From NCBI GenBank assembly GCA_040391785.1, contig JBEBXH010000008.1:54591-118590 (forward strand): 64,000 nt of DNA, in the 5' to 3' direction. Positions 51,121 to 59,680 of this stretch are shown here, piece by piece. Every line of letters begins with the position of its first letter. The stretch's first letter is position 1. The DNA comes from UBA5239 sp040391785 (GTDB lineage: Bacteria; Verrucomicrobiota; Lentisphaeria; Victivallales; Victivallaceae). The translations under genes and the position numbers were made by a program. Below the pieces are notes generated by a model. It was not told the origin of the DNA and searched no databases. It was given only the letters and a program-made list of their open reading frames with translations.

Positions 51121-52095
51121 TTATTTTTTGTAGCCGTCCGGGTGCTTCTGCATCCATTTCCAGACGGATTCGATGATGGCGTCGGCGCTTTCGAACTGCG
51201 GCTTCCAGCCGAGCTCTTTCTTCGCCAGGTCGGAACAGGCGATCAACCGCGGCGGATCGCCGGCGCGGCGCGGCGCGATTTCGGCCGGAATCGCGTGACC
51301 GGTGACCTTGCGCGCGGATTCGATGATCTCCTTGACACTGAGGCCGTTGCCGGTACCGAGGTTGTAATGCCCGGCGCGCGGAGCGGAGAGCGCCAGCATG
51401 TGCGCCTGCGCCAGGTCGAGGATATGGATATAGTCGCGGATGCAGGTGCCATCCGGAGTATCGTAGTCATCGCCGTAAATCATGATCTTGTCGCGTTTGC
51501 CCTGCGCCACCTGCAGAATGAGCGGAATCAGGTGGGTTTCCGGCTTGTGGTCCTCACCGAAGTTCACCGTAGCGCCGGAAGCGTTGAAATAACGCAGCGC
51601 GGCATACTTCACGCCGTGGATCTGATGGTACCAGTGGAGCACCTTTTCGAAACAGAGCTTGGACTCGCCGTAGGGGTTGATCGGCAGCTGGGTCGTGGTT
51701 TCGCGGATCGGGATCTCGTCGGGCTCGCCGAAGGTCGCGGCGGTACTGGAAAAGACGATCATCTTGACGCCGCCGGCCACCGCCGCGTCGGCCAGGTTAA
51801 TGCCGTTCGCCAGGTTGTTGCGGAAATACTTACCGGGGTCCTTCATCGACTCGCCCACCAGCGAAAACGCCGCAAAATGCATGATCGCGTCGAACTTGCC
51901 GTCCACCAGCGTTTTCATGACCAGGTCGCGGTCGGCCAGGTCGCCCTTGACGAACGCCAGCGCCCGCGGGTCCACCGCGTCCTCATGTCCGGTGACCAGC
52001 GAATCGAAAACCACCACTTCATGACCGTGGTCCAACAGGTATTCACTACAGGCGCTGCCGATATAACCGGCGCCGCCGCAAACCAATACTTTCAT
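51121..52095 (-). CDS. galE: UDP-glucose 4-epimerase
   Basis: 324 aa. Extended SDR: GGAGYIGSACSEYLLDHGHEVVVFDSL (NAD-binding GxxGxxG), FSSTAATFGEPD, YGESKLCFEKVL (Tyr-x3-Lys), RYFNASGA, and GDDYDTPDGTCIRDYIHILDLAQAH, the GalE signature. AAGGAG precedes the ATG. It interconverts UDP-glucose and UDP-galactose for envelope sugars or galactose use. Confidence 0.95.
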   Translation of the reverse strand: MKVLVCGGAGYIGSACSEYLLDHGHEVVVFDSLVTGHEDAVDPRALAFVKGDLADRDLVMKTLVDGKFDAIMHFAAFSLVGESMKDPGKYFRNNLANGINLADAAVAGGVKMIVFSSTAATFGEPDEIPIRETTTQLPINPYGESKLCFEKVLHWYHQIHGVKYAALRYFNASGATVNFGEDHKPETHLIPLILQVAQGKRDKIMIYGDDYDTPDGTCIRDYIHILDLAQAHMLALSAPRAGHYNLGTGNGLSVKEIIESARKVTGHAIPAEIAPRRAGDPPRLIACSDLAKKELGWKPQFESADAIIESVWKWMQKHPDGYKK

Positions 52096-52231
52096 CGATA
52101 ATACTCCTTGAGTTCGTTACTGCTATCAGGTGGTAATATACAGCAGAAAGGACTTAATATCAAACAAATGATCCATTTTATTTGCCGAACGCAAAATTGA
52201 AGATAAATTATAACAAACCGGAGGTTTTTCC

Positions 52232-52738
52232 ATGGGGCATCGCATGACAGCATTTATCGGAAAAAATGAGGCGATTCAGAATCTTGCGAATAAGTGGCCA
52301 TGTACAGCAATAATACCGCTGCCGCAGGGTTATTCCATGATTTGGCTGACGGATGAGCTGTTTGACGGGGTTACTGAAACACTCGGAATCAAGGATACTT
52401 TGGATCGCTGCGAACTCTGTTTTTTCTCCTCCGCAATCTCCCGCCTGATGGAAGATCATTCCGCCAATTCGCAGCTCGCCTACGTGGAGACGGATTATTT
52501 CGGCGGAGTGGGTACCCAGAGCGGAGTCCTGTTCCAAAATGGCAAAATCATCTTCGGCCCCGCAAGCGGCGAAGGAACCATCAACCGCATTCTGAGCGCT
52601 CTCGGCGTGCGAAAAGAAAACAACAGAGGAATCATCAGTCATATTTTGGAAGTTCTCGGTCTGCGAAAAACCCCCGGCAAAGACGAATTCGACACTCTGG
52701 AGCTAGGCCGCTACCGCAACAACCCGGCAGAGGATTGA
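52232..52738 (+). CDS. Uncharacterised small protein
   Basis: 168 aa. MTAFIGKNEAIQNL, then WPCTAIIPLPQGYSMIWLTDELFD, and NSQLAYVETDYFGGVGTQSGVLFQNGKIIFGP suggest a compact alpha/beta protein. I do not recognise the family. It is monocistronic, opposite galE, with a TGGAC repeat directly after it. Such small orphan proteins are sometimes immunity-like, but I have no evidence for that. Start at 52232 (MGHRMTA) or 52244. Confidence 0.6.
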   Translation: MGHRMTAFIGKNEAIQNLANKWPCTAIIPLPQGYSMIWLTDELFDGVTETLGIKDTLDRCELCFFSSAISRLMEDHSANSQLAYVETDYFGGVGTQSGVLFQNGKIIFGPASGEGTINRILSALGVRKENNRGIISHILEVLGLRKTPGKDEFDTLELGRYRNNPAED

Positions 52739-52758
52739 GCAAGAAGTCTGGCAAATTC

Positions 52759-52838
52759 ATGGACCTCATGGACAGAATGGACAATTGAAATCGGGTTTAT
52801 GCTTCGTCCATAATGTCCATCGTGTCCATGAGGTCCAT
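52759..52838. repeat. TGGAC inverted-repeat element, copy B
   Basis: Three ATGGACNNN units, a 20-nt centre, and four GTCCATNNN units that form the opposing arm. Intergenic, 20 nt after a gene end; may double as a transcription stop. Related to copy A at 42065-42162. Confidence 0.75.
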
Positions 52839-52868
52839 AAAATTTCCCCCATTTTTCTCGGATATCAT

Positions 52869-52899
52869 TTGACTTTTTCTTAAATAATGGTATTATAAT
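52869..52899 (+). promoter_or_regulatory. Promoter of ferredoxin gene
   Basis: TTGACT (52869-52874) with TATTAT (52891-52896, extended TGG before it, spacer 16) or the overlapping TATAAT (52894-52899, spacer 19). Confidence 0.6.
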
Positions 52900-52930
52900 A
52901 CCAGAATTCAAGAATATGGAGGATGAAATT

Positions 52931-53629
52931 ATGAAAAGAAATATTGTAGAAATAGATCAGGAAAAGTGTAACGGCTGCGGTTTGTGCGCCGACGCATGTG
53001 CCGAAGGCGCCATCCGGATGATCGACGGCAAGGCAAAACTCGTCACCGATTCGTATTGCGACGGCCTCGGTGCCTGCCTCGGACATTGCCCGATGGACGC
53101 CATCAAAATCATCGAACGCGAGGCCGACGCCTTTGACGAAGAGGCCGTGGCCGAGCATCTGCAAAAGCAGAAGGCTCCACCCGCCCCGGAATGCGGTTGC
53201 CCCGGCAGTGCGCTCCGCACGCTCCTGCAGAAACGTACGCCGTCCGCGAAGCGCGAAAACCCGGATTCCGAACTGCGCCAGTGGCCCGTTCAGCTTCACC
53301 TCGTACCGGTGAGCTCGCCTAATTGGCAGGGGGCCGACCTGCTGCTCTGCGCAGACTGCGTTCCGGTGGCCTACGGCGGCTTCCAGCAGGAACTTTTGCG
53401 CGGCAAACAGATTATCATCGCCTGTCCCAAGCTGGACAATACGGCCAATTATCTCGACAAACTGACCGCGATCCTGCGCGATAACGACATCCGCAGCCTG
53501 ACCGTGGCCCGTATGGAAGTCCCCTGCTGCAGCGGCATCGCCCGCCTGGCGGAAAACGCGCTGGCGGCCTCCGGCAAGGATATTCCGCTCAAACAGATCA
53601 TCGTCAATATCGACGGCAGTTTGCAATAA
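52931..53629 (+). CDS. Two-cluster [4Fe-4S] ferredoxin-type protein
   Basis: I start it at the ATG at 52931 (MKRNIVEI) because GGAGGAT lies 8 nt before; an upstream ATG is inside that ribosome site. 232 aa. CNGCGLCADAC (about 13-23) and a second set with CDGLGACLGHCPMDAI bind two clusters. After about residue 75 a domain of 150 aa follows with CGCPGS, LLCADCVPVAYGG, IIACPKLDN and VPCCSGIARL, a Cys-containing pattern seen in iron-sulfur oxidoreductase-linked proteins. It is upstream of D-lactate dehydrogenase and may pass electrons in fermentation. Confidence 0.85.
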   Translation: MKRNIVEIDQEKCNGCGLCADACAEGAIRMIDGKAKLVTDSYCDGLGACLGHCPMDAIKIIEREADAFDEEAVAEHLQKQKAPPAPECGCPGSALRTLLQKRTPSAKRENPDSELRQWPVQLHLVPVSSPNWQGADLLLCADCVPVAYGGFQQELLRGKQIIIACPKLDNTANYLDKLTAILRDNDIRSLTVARMEVPCCSGIARLAENALAASGKDIPLKQIIVNIDGSLQ

Positions 53630-53639
53630 ATACGTTCCG

Positions 53640-53665
53640 GTGGTAAATTATTCTATTACCACGAG
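53640..53665 (+). promoter_or_regulatory. Leader hairpin before ldhA
   Basis: GTGGTAA and TTACCAC enclose a short AT loop (53641-53662) right before the GAGGAGG ribosome site of the dehydrogenase gene. It may stop upstream transcripts or shield the leader. Confidence 0.4.
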
Positions 53666-53674
53666 GAGGAAATC

Positions 53675-54727
53675 ATGAAAGCGAAAGACGTGAAAGTGGC
53701 ATTTTTCGATGCCAAGGAATATGATATCCGGTTGTTTGAAGAAGCCAATAAGAAATTCGGCTTCGACATCTCGTTCATCGCCGACAAACTGAGCGAAAAA
53801 ACCGCCTGGTATGCGAAGGGCTTCCAAGTGGTTTGCCCGTTCGTCAACGACGACCTCAGCGCACCGGTCATCAAGGAACTGATCGGCTACGACGTGAAGC
53901 TGATCGCGCTCCGCAGCGCCGGTTTCAACAACGTGGACCTGCGCGAAGCCTGCGGCAAGATCACCGTCGTCCGCGTGCCCGCTTATTCACCCTATTCCGT
54001 GGCCGAGCACGCGCTCGCCATGATTATGACGCTGAACCGCAAAACCCATCGCGCTTACCTGCGTGTCCGCGACAACAATTTCCAGATCAACGGCTTGCTC
54101 GGCTTCGATATCCACGGCAAGACCGTCGGCGTCATCGGCACCGGCAGAATCGGCAAGGTTTTCATGACCCTCATGAAGGGCTTCGGCGTCGACATCCTGG
54201 CCCACGACGCCTATCCGGACAAGGAATTCGCCAAGGCCAACGGCGTCAAATACGTCGAGCTCGGCGAACTTTATGCGAAAAGCGACATCATTTCGCTGCA
54301 CTGCCCGCTGACCAATGACACCACCCACATGATCAACCGCGACTCGCTGGCCAAAATGAAGCCCGGCGTGATGCTGGTGAATACCAGCCGCGGCAAACTC
54401 GTCGACACCGCCGCCCTGATCCATGCCCTGAAATCCGGCAAAGTCTCCGCCGCCGCCCTCGACGTATACGAGGAAGAAAACGCCTATTTCTTCGAGGACC
54501 ACTCAAACGCGGTCGTGCAGGACGACGAACTGGCGCGGCTGATTTCCTTCAACAACGTGCTGGTGACTTCGCACCAGGCCTTTTTCACCCGCGAGGCCCT
54601 GGCCGGCATCGCCCAGACCACCCTCGAAAACATCATGGAATTCGCCAAAGGCAAACCCTATACCAACAACATCTGCGCCAGATGCTCCGGCGATCAATGT
54701 CATGGCCCCAAAAAGAAGCAGTCATAA
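53675..54727 (+). CDS. ldhA: D-2-hydroxyacid dehydrogenase, D-lactate dehydrogenase-like
   Basis: 350 aa. NAD-binding GVIGTGRIGKVFMTLMKGFG near 150, then LHCPLTNDTTHMINRDSL, NTSRGKLVDTAAL (catalytic Arg), DVYEEENAYFF (Glu), and VTSHQAFFTREAL (His). The Y-E-E-E and Q-A-F-F motifs are those of D-lactate dehydrogenases. The tail ICARCSGDQCHG adds three Cys not usual in the family and possibly redox active. The downstream methylase gene overlaps by 26 nt. Ferments pyruvate to D-lactate. Confidence 0.9.
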   Translation: MKAKDVKVAFFDAKEYDIRLFEEANKKFGFDISFIADKLSEKTAWYAKGFQVVCPFVNDDLSAPVIKELIGYDVKLIALRSAGFNNVDLREACGKITVVRVPAYSPYSVAEHALAMIMTLNRKTHRAYLRVRDNNFQINGLLGFDIHGKTVGVIGTGRIGKVFMTLMKGFGVDILAHDAYPDKEFAKANGVKYVELGELYAKSDIISLHCPLTNDTTHMINRDSLAKMKPGVMLVNTSRGKLVDTAALIHALKSGKVSAAALDVYEEENAYFFEDHSNAVVQDDELARLISFNNVLVTSHQAFFTREALAGIAQTTLENIMEFAKGKPYTNNICARCSGDQCHGPKKKQS

Positions 54728-56120
54728 ACCCGGGGTTGTCTATACCCCCGAGGCGGAAGCGCGGCGAATGTGCCGGACGGCGCTGCTGCTCTACCTGCGG
54801 GACAAGCCGCCCGAAGCCGTTCACTCGCTGACCGTTTTCGACCCGGCGTGCGGTACCGGCGAACTTCTCGCCGCCATGCTCAAGGAACTTGTTGCGCTCG
54901 GCGCGGACGCGCAACGGGCCATCGCTAACCTCTACGGCATGGATATCGACCCCGAGGCCGTGCACGCCTGCCGGGACAGGCTCGGCGGCGGACACATCGA
55001 CTGTGGCGACACCCTTTTTGAGCGCGTGGACAAGTTCGACCTGGTTATCGGCAATCCCCCTTATATCGACTCCGAAACCATGGTCCGCACCCTCGGTCCC
55101 GAATACCGTCAACAAATCGCCGCCAAATACGCCTGTGCCCGTGGCAATTGGGATCTTTACATACCGTTTCTTGAGCGCGGAATCAAGCTGTTGAAGCCGG
55201 GCGGCGTCCTCGTTTACATCACGCCGGACAAATGGCTCGGCAAGCCCTTCGGCGATGCATTTCGCGCCAAATATCTGCCGAATATCGTCTCCATCGAGCC
55301 GGTCGGGCGCGATGTGTTCGCCGATGCACTGGTCGATTCCATTATCACGGTCATTTCCGCTAGCAAGTCGAAATCCCTGCAGGCCGCCTCGCGAACGGTT
55401 GACAAATCCAACATCGCCGCGCCCTACACACTGGATTACCTGCTGTCGGATCATCTGGATTTCATCCGTCAAATCGAGGCCATGCCGGGGCGTCTCGGTA
55501 ATTTCGGCACCTGTCAGCCCACCTGCGCCACTTCGGACGCCTACAAGCTTGTTCCGCTGGTCCGCGAAGGCGCTCGCGGTTACAAACTGGTTAATACCGG
55601 CACCATCGCCAAATTCACCACGCACTGGGGCATCAGGCCGATGAAATACCTGGGAAAAGAATATCAGAACCCCGTCTGCAGTAAAATTATGTTCCACCGG
55701 ATGTTTCCGCATTCATACGGCGACAAAATCCGCTTCCCCAAGATCATCATCAAGGGCCTGAACCGCCTCGACGCCATGCCGGATTTCAAAGCCGAATACC
55801 TCCCCGCGAAAACCACGCTGATTTTTCACTCGGAGCACCGGAATAACCTGCTTTTTGCCCTGGGCGTCATCAACAGCGATTTGATGCAGAAATACGTCAA
55901 CGAAAAGTACCGCGGTCATTCCTACAACGGCGGCGTGACATTCACCAAAGAAATGATCACCCAAATGCCGGTTCCCTCCACTAAAAAATCATTCACCCGG
56001 ATCGTGAAAAAAGTATGTCAAATCCTGAAATCCCCCGAAAATCCGGCACTTCAACAGGAATTAAACGCATTGATCGATAAGCTCTATCTCCGGCAGGGAT
56101 CAGGGGCGGCAGCCTCCTGA
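54702..56120 (+). CDS. N6-adenine DNA methyltransferase, solitary
   Basis: 472 aa. Class I fold with PACGTGELLAAML near 49 (motif I) and IGNPPYID near 112 (motif IV, NPPY, N6-adenine). The C-terminal half (about 220-440) resembles TaqI/Eco57I-type target recognition: LVNTGTIAKFTTHWG, MFHRMFPHSYGDKIRFPKIIIKGLNRLDA. YTPEAEARRMCR at the start fits Eco57I-type methylases. There is no nuclease domain or separate restriction gene nearby, so it is an orphan methylase or a former type IIG enzyme. It overlaps ldhA by 26 nt. Confidence 0.85.
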   Translation: MAPKRSSHKPGVVYTPEAEARRMCRTALLLYLRDKPPEAVHSLTVFDPACGTGELLAAMLKELVALGADAQRAIANLYGMDIDPEAVHACRDRLGGGHIDCGDTLFERVDKFDLVIGNPPYIDSETMVRTLGPEYRQQIAAKYACARGNWDLYIPFLERGIKLLKPGGVLVYITPDKWLGKPFGDAFRAKYLPNIVSIEPVGRDVFADALVDSIITVISASKSKSLQAASRTVDKSNIAAPYTLDYLLSDHLDFIRQIEAMPGRLGNFGTCQPTCATSDAYKLVPLVREGARGYKLVNTGTIAKFTTHWGIRPMKYLGKEYQNPVCSKIMFHRMFPHSYGDKIRFPKIIIKGLNRLDAMPDFKAEYLPAKTTLIFHSEHRNNLLFALGVINSDLMQKYVNEKYRGHSYNGGVTFTKEMITQMPVPSTKKSFTRIVKKVCQILKSPENPALQQELNALIDKLYLRQGSGAAAS

Positions 56121-56255
56121 CGCGAGTCGAAAACTCGCGGATCTCCCTTTTAAAGATATTTCGCGCCGGCTCGTAGCCGGACGCGGCTTGCCACGCCGGA
56201 GTATAACGTAGGCGGGTCCAGCGGCGGAACGCTGGTCGCCCGCAGGGCGAAACTT
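56121..56255. repeat. Cluster of palindromes (REP-like)
   Basis: Five hairpins in 135 bp: CGCGAGT/ACTCGCG, CCGGCT/AGCCGG, CGGC...GCCG around TTGCCA, CCAGCG/CGCTGG with GCGGG/CCCGC outside, and GCCC/GGGC. The unit GGCTTGCCACGCCG (56185-56198) recurs at 63973-63986. Typical of dispersed REP elements; it may also end transcription of the methylase gene. Confidence 0.7.
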
Positions 56256-56265
56256 ACAATTGGTA

Positions 56266-56568
56266 TTATTTATCCAGCAGGATCTGAGCGAGCTTGAGCG
56301 CCATCCAGACTTCGGTACTGACTACCAGCACGAACTGACTGAGCATTACCGCCCAGTAGATCCGGCTGATCGGCCGACGGCTCCGCACCCAGGCCAACAG
56401 AACAGTAACCACGACGAAGAAAAACAGAACCGGATAAAACCATTGCGGATGAAACCAGCCGTAGCTTTTATTCAGGGTAAAACCGGCCGCCATACCGATC
56501 AATGCGGGGGTCATCAGCAGCAACATGCAGGAAGTATGGACCAGGCGTTCTCTCAACTCCTTTCTCAT
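56266..56568 (-). CDS. Small membrane protein, three helices
   Basis: 100 aa. Hydrophobic segments at about 14-30, 44-62 and 70-92 (WFYPVLFFFVVVTVLLAWV, YWAVMLSQFVLVVSTEVWMAL). The N-terminus is basic, so it probably lies inside. No family recognised. 18 nt after mreB, so it may be the second gene of that unit and could help shape or envelope growth; no more can be said. Confidence 0.6.
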   Translation of the reverse strand: MRKELRERLVHTSCMLLLMTPALIGMAAGFTLNKSYGWFHPQWFYPVLFFFVVVTVLLAWVRSRRPISRIYWAVMLSQFVLVVSTEVWMALKLAQILLDK

Positions 56569-56586
56569 ACCGTGCAGCCTCTGTGA

Positions 56587-57615
56587 TTATTTGGTGAAGT
56601 GATCGATTTCCTGCAGCATAATGCCGGTACCATTCACCACTGCGTTCAGCGGATCTTCCGCCACCAATACCGGCAAACTGGTTTCTTCGCTGATCAGCTT
56701 GTCCAGTCCGGAGAGCAGCGCGCCGCCGCCCGCCAACATGATACCGTGGTCAATAAGGTCGGCCGCCAGTTCCGGGGGGCAACGCTCCAGCGTGGTGCGG
56801 ACCGCTTCGATGATGCTGGTAATCGGTTCCTGCAGCGCCACCCGGATTTCTCCGCCGGTGATCTTGATCGTTTTCGGCAGACCGGAGACAAAATCGCGCC
56901 CTTTGACTTCGATTTCCAATTCATCGCGGGTCGGATATGCACTGCCCACGTCGATTTTAATCCGTTCGGAGGTACGTTCCCCGATCAGGAGGTTGTAAAC
57001 ACGTTTCATGTATTGGCTGATCGCCATATCGAGCTCGTCGCCGCCCACGCGGACGCTGCGCGACTCCACGATCCCGGCCAGTGAAATCACCGCCACTTCG
57101 GTCGTGCCGCCCCCGATATCCACGATCATGCTGCCGCTTGGCTCCGTTACCGGCAGGCCCACGCCCACCGCCGCCGCCATCGGCTCTTCGACCAGATACG
57201 TCATACGGGCTCCGGCGCGCCGGGCGCTGTCCTTCACCGCGCGGTTTTCCACTTCGGTGATCCCGGACGGCACCGCCACCAGTACACGCGGCGGAAAAAT
57301 CCGCTTGTGCCACGGCATCGACTTGATCGCTTTCTGGATAAAATAACGCAGCATTTCGCCGGTGACTTCAAAGTCCGCGATCACCCCGTCTTTCATCGGG
57401 CGGATCGCCCGGATATTGCCGGGGGTACGGCCGAGCATGCGCTTGGCCTCGATACCGACTTTGATCACCTCGCGGGTGTTTTCCGCGATGGCCACCACCG
57501 AAGGTTCCGAGAGGATAATTCCGCGTCCGCGGATAAACACCAGGCAGTTGGCCGTTCCCAAGTCCATCCCCAAATCGGTAGAAAAAACGCCTATCAGTTT
57601 ATCCAGCATGAACAT
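56587..57615 (-). CDS. mreB: Rod-shape actin MreB
   Basis: 342 aa. Actin/Hsp70 fold: LGMDLGTANCLVFIRGRGI (phosphate 1), VEEPMAAAVGVGLPV, MIVDIGGGTTEVAVISL (phosphate 2), and LAGGGALLSGLDKLI (adenosine). Full length and intact. Start at 57615 (MFMLDKL) or 57609. It normally heads mreC/mreD, which are not in view here. Directs cell-wall growth. Confidence 0.97.
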   Translation of the reverse strand: MFMLDKLIGVFSTDLGMDLGTANCLVFIRGRGIILSEPSVVAIAENTREVIKVGIEAKRMLGRTPGNIRAIRPMKDGVIADFEVTGEMLRYFIQKAIKSMPWHKRIFPPRVLVAVPSGITEVENRAVKDSARRAGARMTYLVEEPMAAAVGVGLPVTEPSGSMIVDIGGGTTEVAVISLAGIVESRSVRVGGDELDMAISQYMKRVYNLLIGERTSERIKIDVGSAYPTRDELEIEVKGRDFVSGLPKTIKITGGEIRVALQEPITSIIEAVRTTLERCPPELAADLIDHGIMLAGGGALLSGLDKLISEETSLPVLVAEDPLNAVVNGTGIMLQEIDHFTK

Positions 57616-57713
57616 TTTGCACTCATCCTCATCGGTTTTTCGCTTATATCATTTGGTATAATTTAGTTGTAAATTCACATTTGTCAACACACAAATGCAC
57701 AAATTCACCTAAA

Positions 57714-57752
57714 TCAAAAACTTCATTGCCGGCCACATGTGCCGGCAATGAA
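57714..57752 (-). terminator. Terminator of the leftward fab/HAD operon
   Basis: TTCATTGCCGGC (57722-57733) and GCCGGCAATGAA (57741-57752) form a perfect 12-bp stem with a 7-nt loop, followed on the minus strand by GTTTTTGATTT. Confidence 0.85.
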
Positions 57753-57787
57753 ATTTCGTGCTCTTTCGTGTATTTCTGTGGACAGAA

Positions 57788-58666
57788 TTACCAGTGCGGA
57801 TTTTCCGGCAGCGCCGCGGCGAATTCCTTCTTCAGCGACTCTTCGTAAGCACCGGCGTAAGTACCGTTGAAGAAACGGTCCAGACCTTCCGAATTCAGCT
57901 TGGCCCAATACTCTTCTTCGCGTCCCGGAATGATCGGGAAGAACAGCACGTCGTTGGCCTCGGCGGCTTTCTGGTCGCCAGGCGCGTCGCCGATCATCAG
58001 GATCTTTTCGCGCTCATATTTGCCGACCGCGCAATATTTCAGGTGTTCGGTCTTGGTGCCGTGTTCCTGACCGCAGATCAGCTTCAGATAATGCTCGATC
58101 TTATTTTCTTCCCATTCGCGGGCCAGAGCCTCGAGGGGGGTCTGCGACACCACGATCATGTCCGCCTTGTCCTGGCAGGTGGCCAGCACTTCGCGTACGC
58201 CGGGGAACGGCGGCAGGCCGTAAACCATGTCAGCGATGCGCTCATTGACTTCCACGCTCCAGGCCAGCAGCTTGGTCAGCTCTTCGTCATTGCAGGCAGC
58301 GACCTTGGCTTTCAGCGCCGGGTTGCCGAGCTTGGATTCTTCCTTGATCCAGGCGTCGAGCGCCGGAGTGCCGGCGATATTCAGATTGCGGTCCTGGATT
58401 TCCTTGCGCTCTTTGCACAATTTGATAGCGCGCTGAACGGCCGGGAAACGGTTGCAGCCGCGGGTCTTGCTGTACAGATTGACGAATTCCCACACTTCAC
58501 GTGCATATTTGCTGGCCGCCTGCAGACCGAAATGCTTGATGAAACACGGACAGAAACACTCTTTCTGTTTGATTTCCATCGAGTCAAAAACGCAGCCGTC
58601 GCTGTCGAATCCGATAAAAAAATCATGCTTTTTCTGCAACGATAACATTTCACCCATGTAGTCCAT
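57788..58666 (-). CDS. HAD-superfamily hydrolase
   Basis: 292 aa. Motif I GFDSDGCVFDSM (Asp-x-Asp), motif II IVVSQTP, motif III Lys region near 195, and motif IV ILMIGDAPGDQKAAEAND. A large helical cap lies between I and II. Cap type C1, so likely a small-molecule phosphatase. It is last in the run after fabI, from which it is separated by an AT-rich inverted repeat (58780-58868). Start at 58666 (MDYMGEM) or 58657. Confidence 0.85.
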   Translation of the reverse strand: MDYMGEMLSLQKKHDFFIGFDSDGCVFDSMEIKQKECFCPCFIKHFGLQAASKYAREVWEFVNLYSKTRGCNRFPAVQRAIKLCKERKEIQDRNLNIAGTPALDAWIKEESKLGNPALKAKVAACNDEELTKLLAWSVEVNERIADMVYGLPPFPGVREVLATCQDKADMIVVSQTPLEALAREWEENKIEHYLKLICGQEHGTKTEHLKYCAVGKYEREKILMIGDAPGDQKAAEANDVLFFPIIPGREEEYWAKLNSEGLDRFFNGTYAGAYEESLKKEFAAALPENPHW

Positions 58667-58779
58667 AGCCCGACATCTCCTGTTAAATTAAAAGTTAAAA
58701 ATAATGACGAGATAACTATAGCGTATTTTTCCCAAATCTCAACCACAAATAGAAAAAAATCGGTTTTTAATTATCTATC

Positions 58780-58868
58780 TACAAAAACACACAAAATGAA
58801 TACAAAAAAGAATATTTGTAAAAATAGCTTGCAAAAAAATTTTGTGTATTTTTGTGTATTTTGTGGAC
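58780..58868. repeat. AT-rich imperfect inverted repeat
   Basis: CTACAAAAACACACAAAATG on the left is the approximate inverse of TTTTGTGTATTTTGTGGAC on the right. A one-arm copy (TTTCGTGTATTTCTGTGGAC) lies at 57763-57782. It is downstream of fabI and may end part of the transcripts. Confidence 0.5.
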
Positions 58869-58880
58869 AAAAAAAGTCGT

Positions 58881-59675
58881 TTATTCGATGACTTCGTCGA
58901 CGATTTCGCGGTCGAAGAAATTCGTTGCCATGCCGGCGTCCACGATCACCGTCTGCGCATTGATCCCGGAAGCCCGCGGACTCAGCAGAAACGCCGCGGC
59001 ATCGGCCACTTCGCCGGTTTTCAGCGCTTCTTTGCGCAGCGTAGCTTTTTCCGCGAAAAGATACGGCTTGATATATCCCGGAATCCCCGCCGAGGCTGAA
59101 GTTTTCAACAACGCCGCGCCCACTGCGTTGACACGGATTCGCTTGTCGCTCAGCGATTTCGCCAGAAAACACACACTCGAATCCAGCGCCGCCTTCACCG
59201 GAGCCATGTAGCCGTAGCTCTCGGCTGCCATCCGGGTGGTGGAAATCGAGATCGTCAGCAGCGCGCCATCCTCTTCCAGATAAGGTTTGAACAACCCCGC
59301 CAGGCGGATAAATGAATAACACGAAATATCCATCGCCTCCAGGAAATCCCGCCTCACCGTTTCGTGAAAAGGCTTGACGCCCTCCGAGTAATTGGCGAAC
59401 GCCACCGAATGCACCAGCCCGTAAATAACCGGATGTTTAGCCGTAATTTCCCGCACGCATTCTCCGATGGATTCGTCATTGCTGAAATCGCAAACAAAAA
59501 AATCATTGTCCGGGAAAAATTTCTTCACCACCTCGGCCGCTTCATCCTTCTGCACGGAAAAAATCAGTTCGGCTCCGGCCTCGCTCAAAACCTGTGCGAT
59601 GTGAAACGCCACGCTCTTGCGGTTCGCCACCCCGAAAATGACGATCTTTTTCCCTTGCAGCCGTAAAAAATCCAT
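58881..59675 (-). CDS. fabI: Enoyl-[acyl-carrier-protein] reductase (NADH)
   Basis: 264 aa from ATG 59675 (GGAG 8 nt before); a GTG two codons earlier overlaps the previous stop. SDR fold: IVIFGVANRKSVAFHIAQ, the FabI-type N-terminus with the shifted glycine motif; VHSVAFANYSEGV; SYGYMAPVKAAL (Tyr-x6-Lys counting from the first Tyr); and IRVNAVGAALLKTSASAGI, the FabI flexible loop. Final step of fatty-acid elongation. Overlaps the SGNH gene. Confidence 0.9.
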   Translation of the reverse strand: MDFLRLQGKKIVIFGVANRKSVAFHIAQVLSEAGAELIFSVQKDEAAEVVKKFFPDNDFFVCDFSNDESIGECVREITAKHPVIYGLVHSVAFANYSEGVKPFHETVRRDFLEAMDISCYSFIRLAGLFKPYLEEDGALLTISISTTRMAAESYGYMAPVKAALDSSVCFLAKSLSDKRIRVNAVGAALLKTSASAGIPGYIKPYLFAEKATLRKEALKTGEVADAAAFLLSPRASGINAQTVIVDAGMATNFFDREIVDEVIE

Positions 59676-59680
59676 TTCCA

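Noticed and set aside
49870..52101. 743-codon open frame opposite dnaQ, the DUF2059 gene and galE
   Set aside because: It spans three recognisable genes and has no domain; an antisense artefact of high GC.
52880..53626. Open frame opposite the ferredoxin gene
   Set aside because: The plus-strand frame has the iron-sulfur cluster motifs, promoter and ribosome site.
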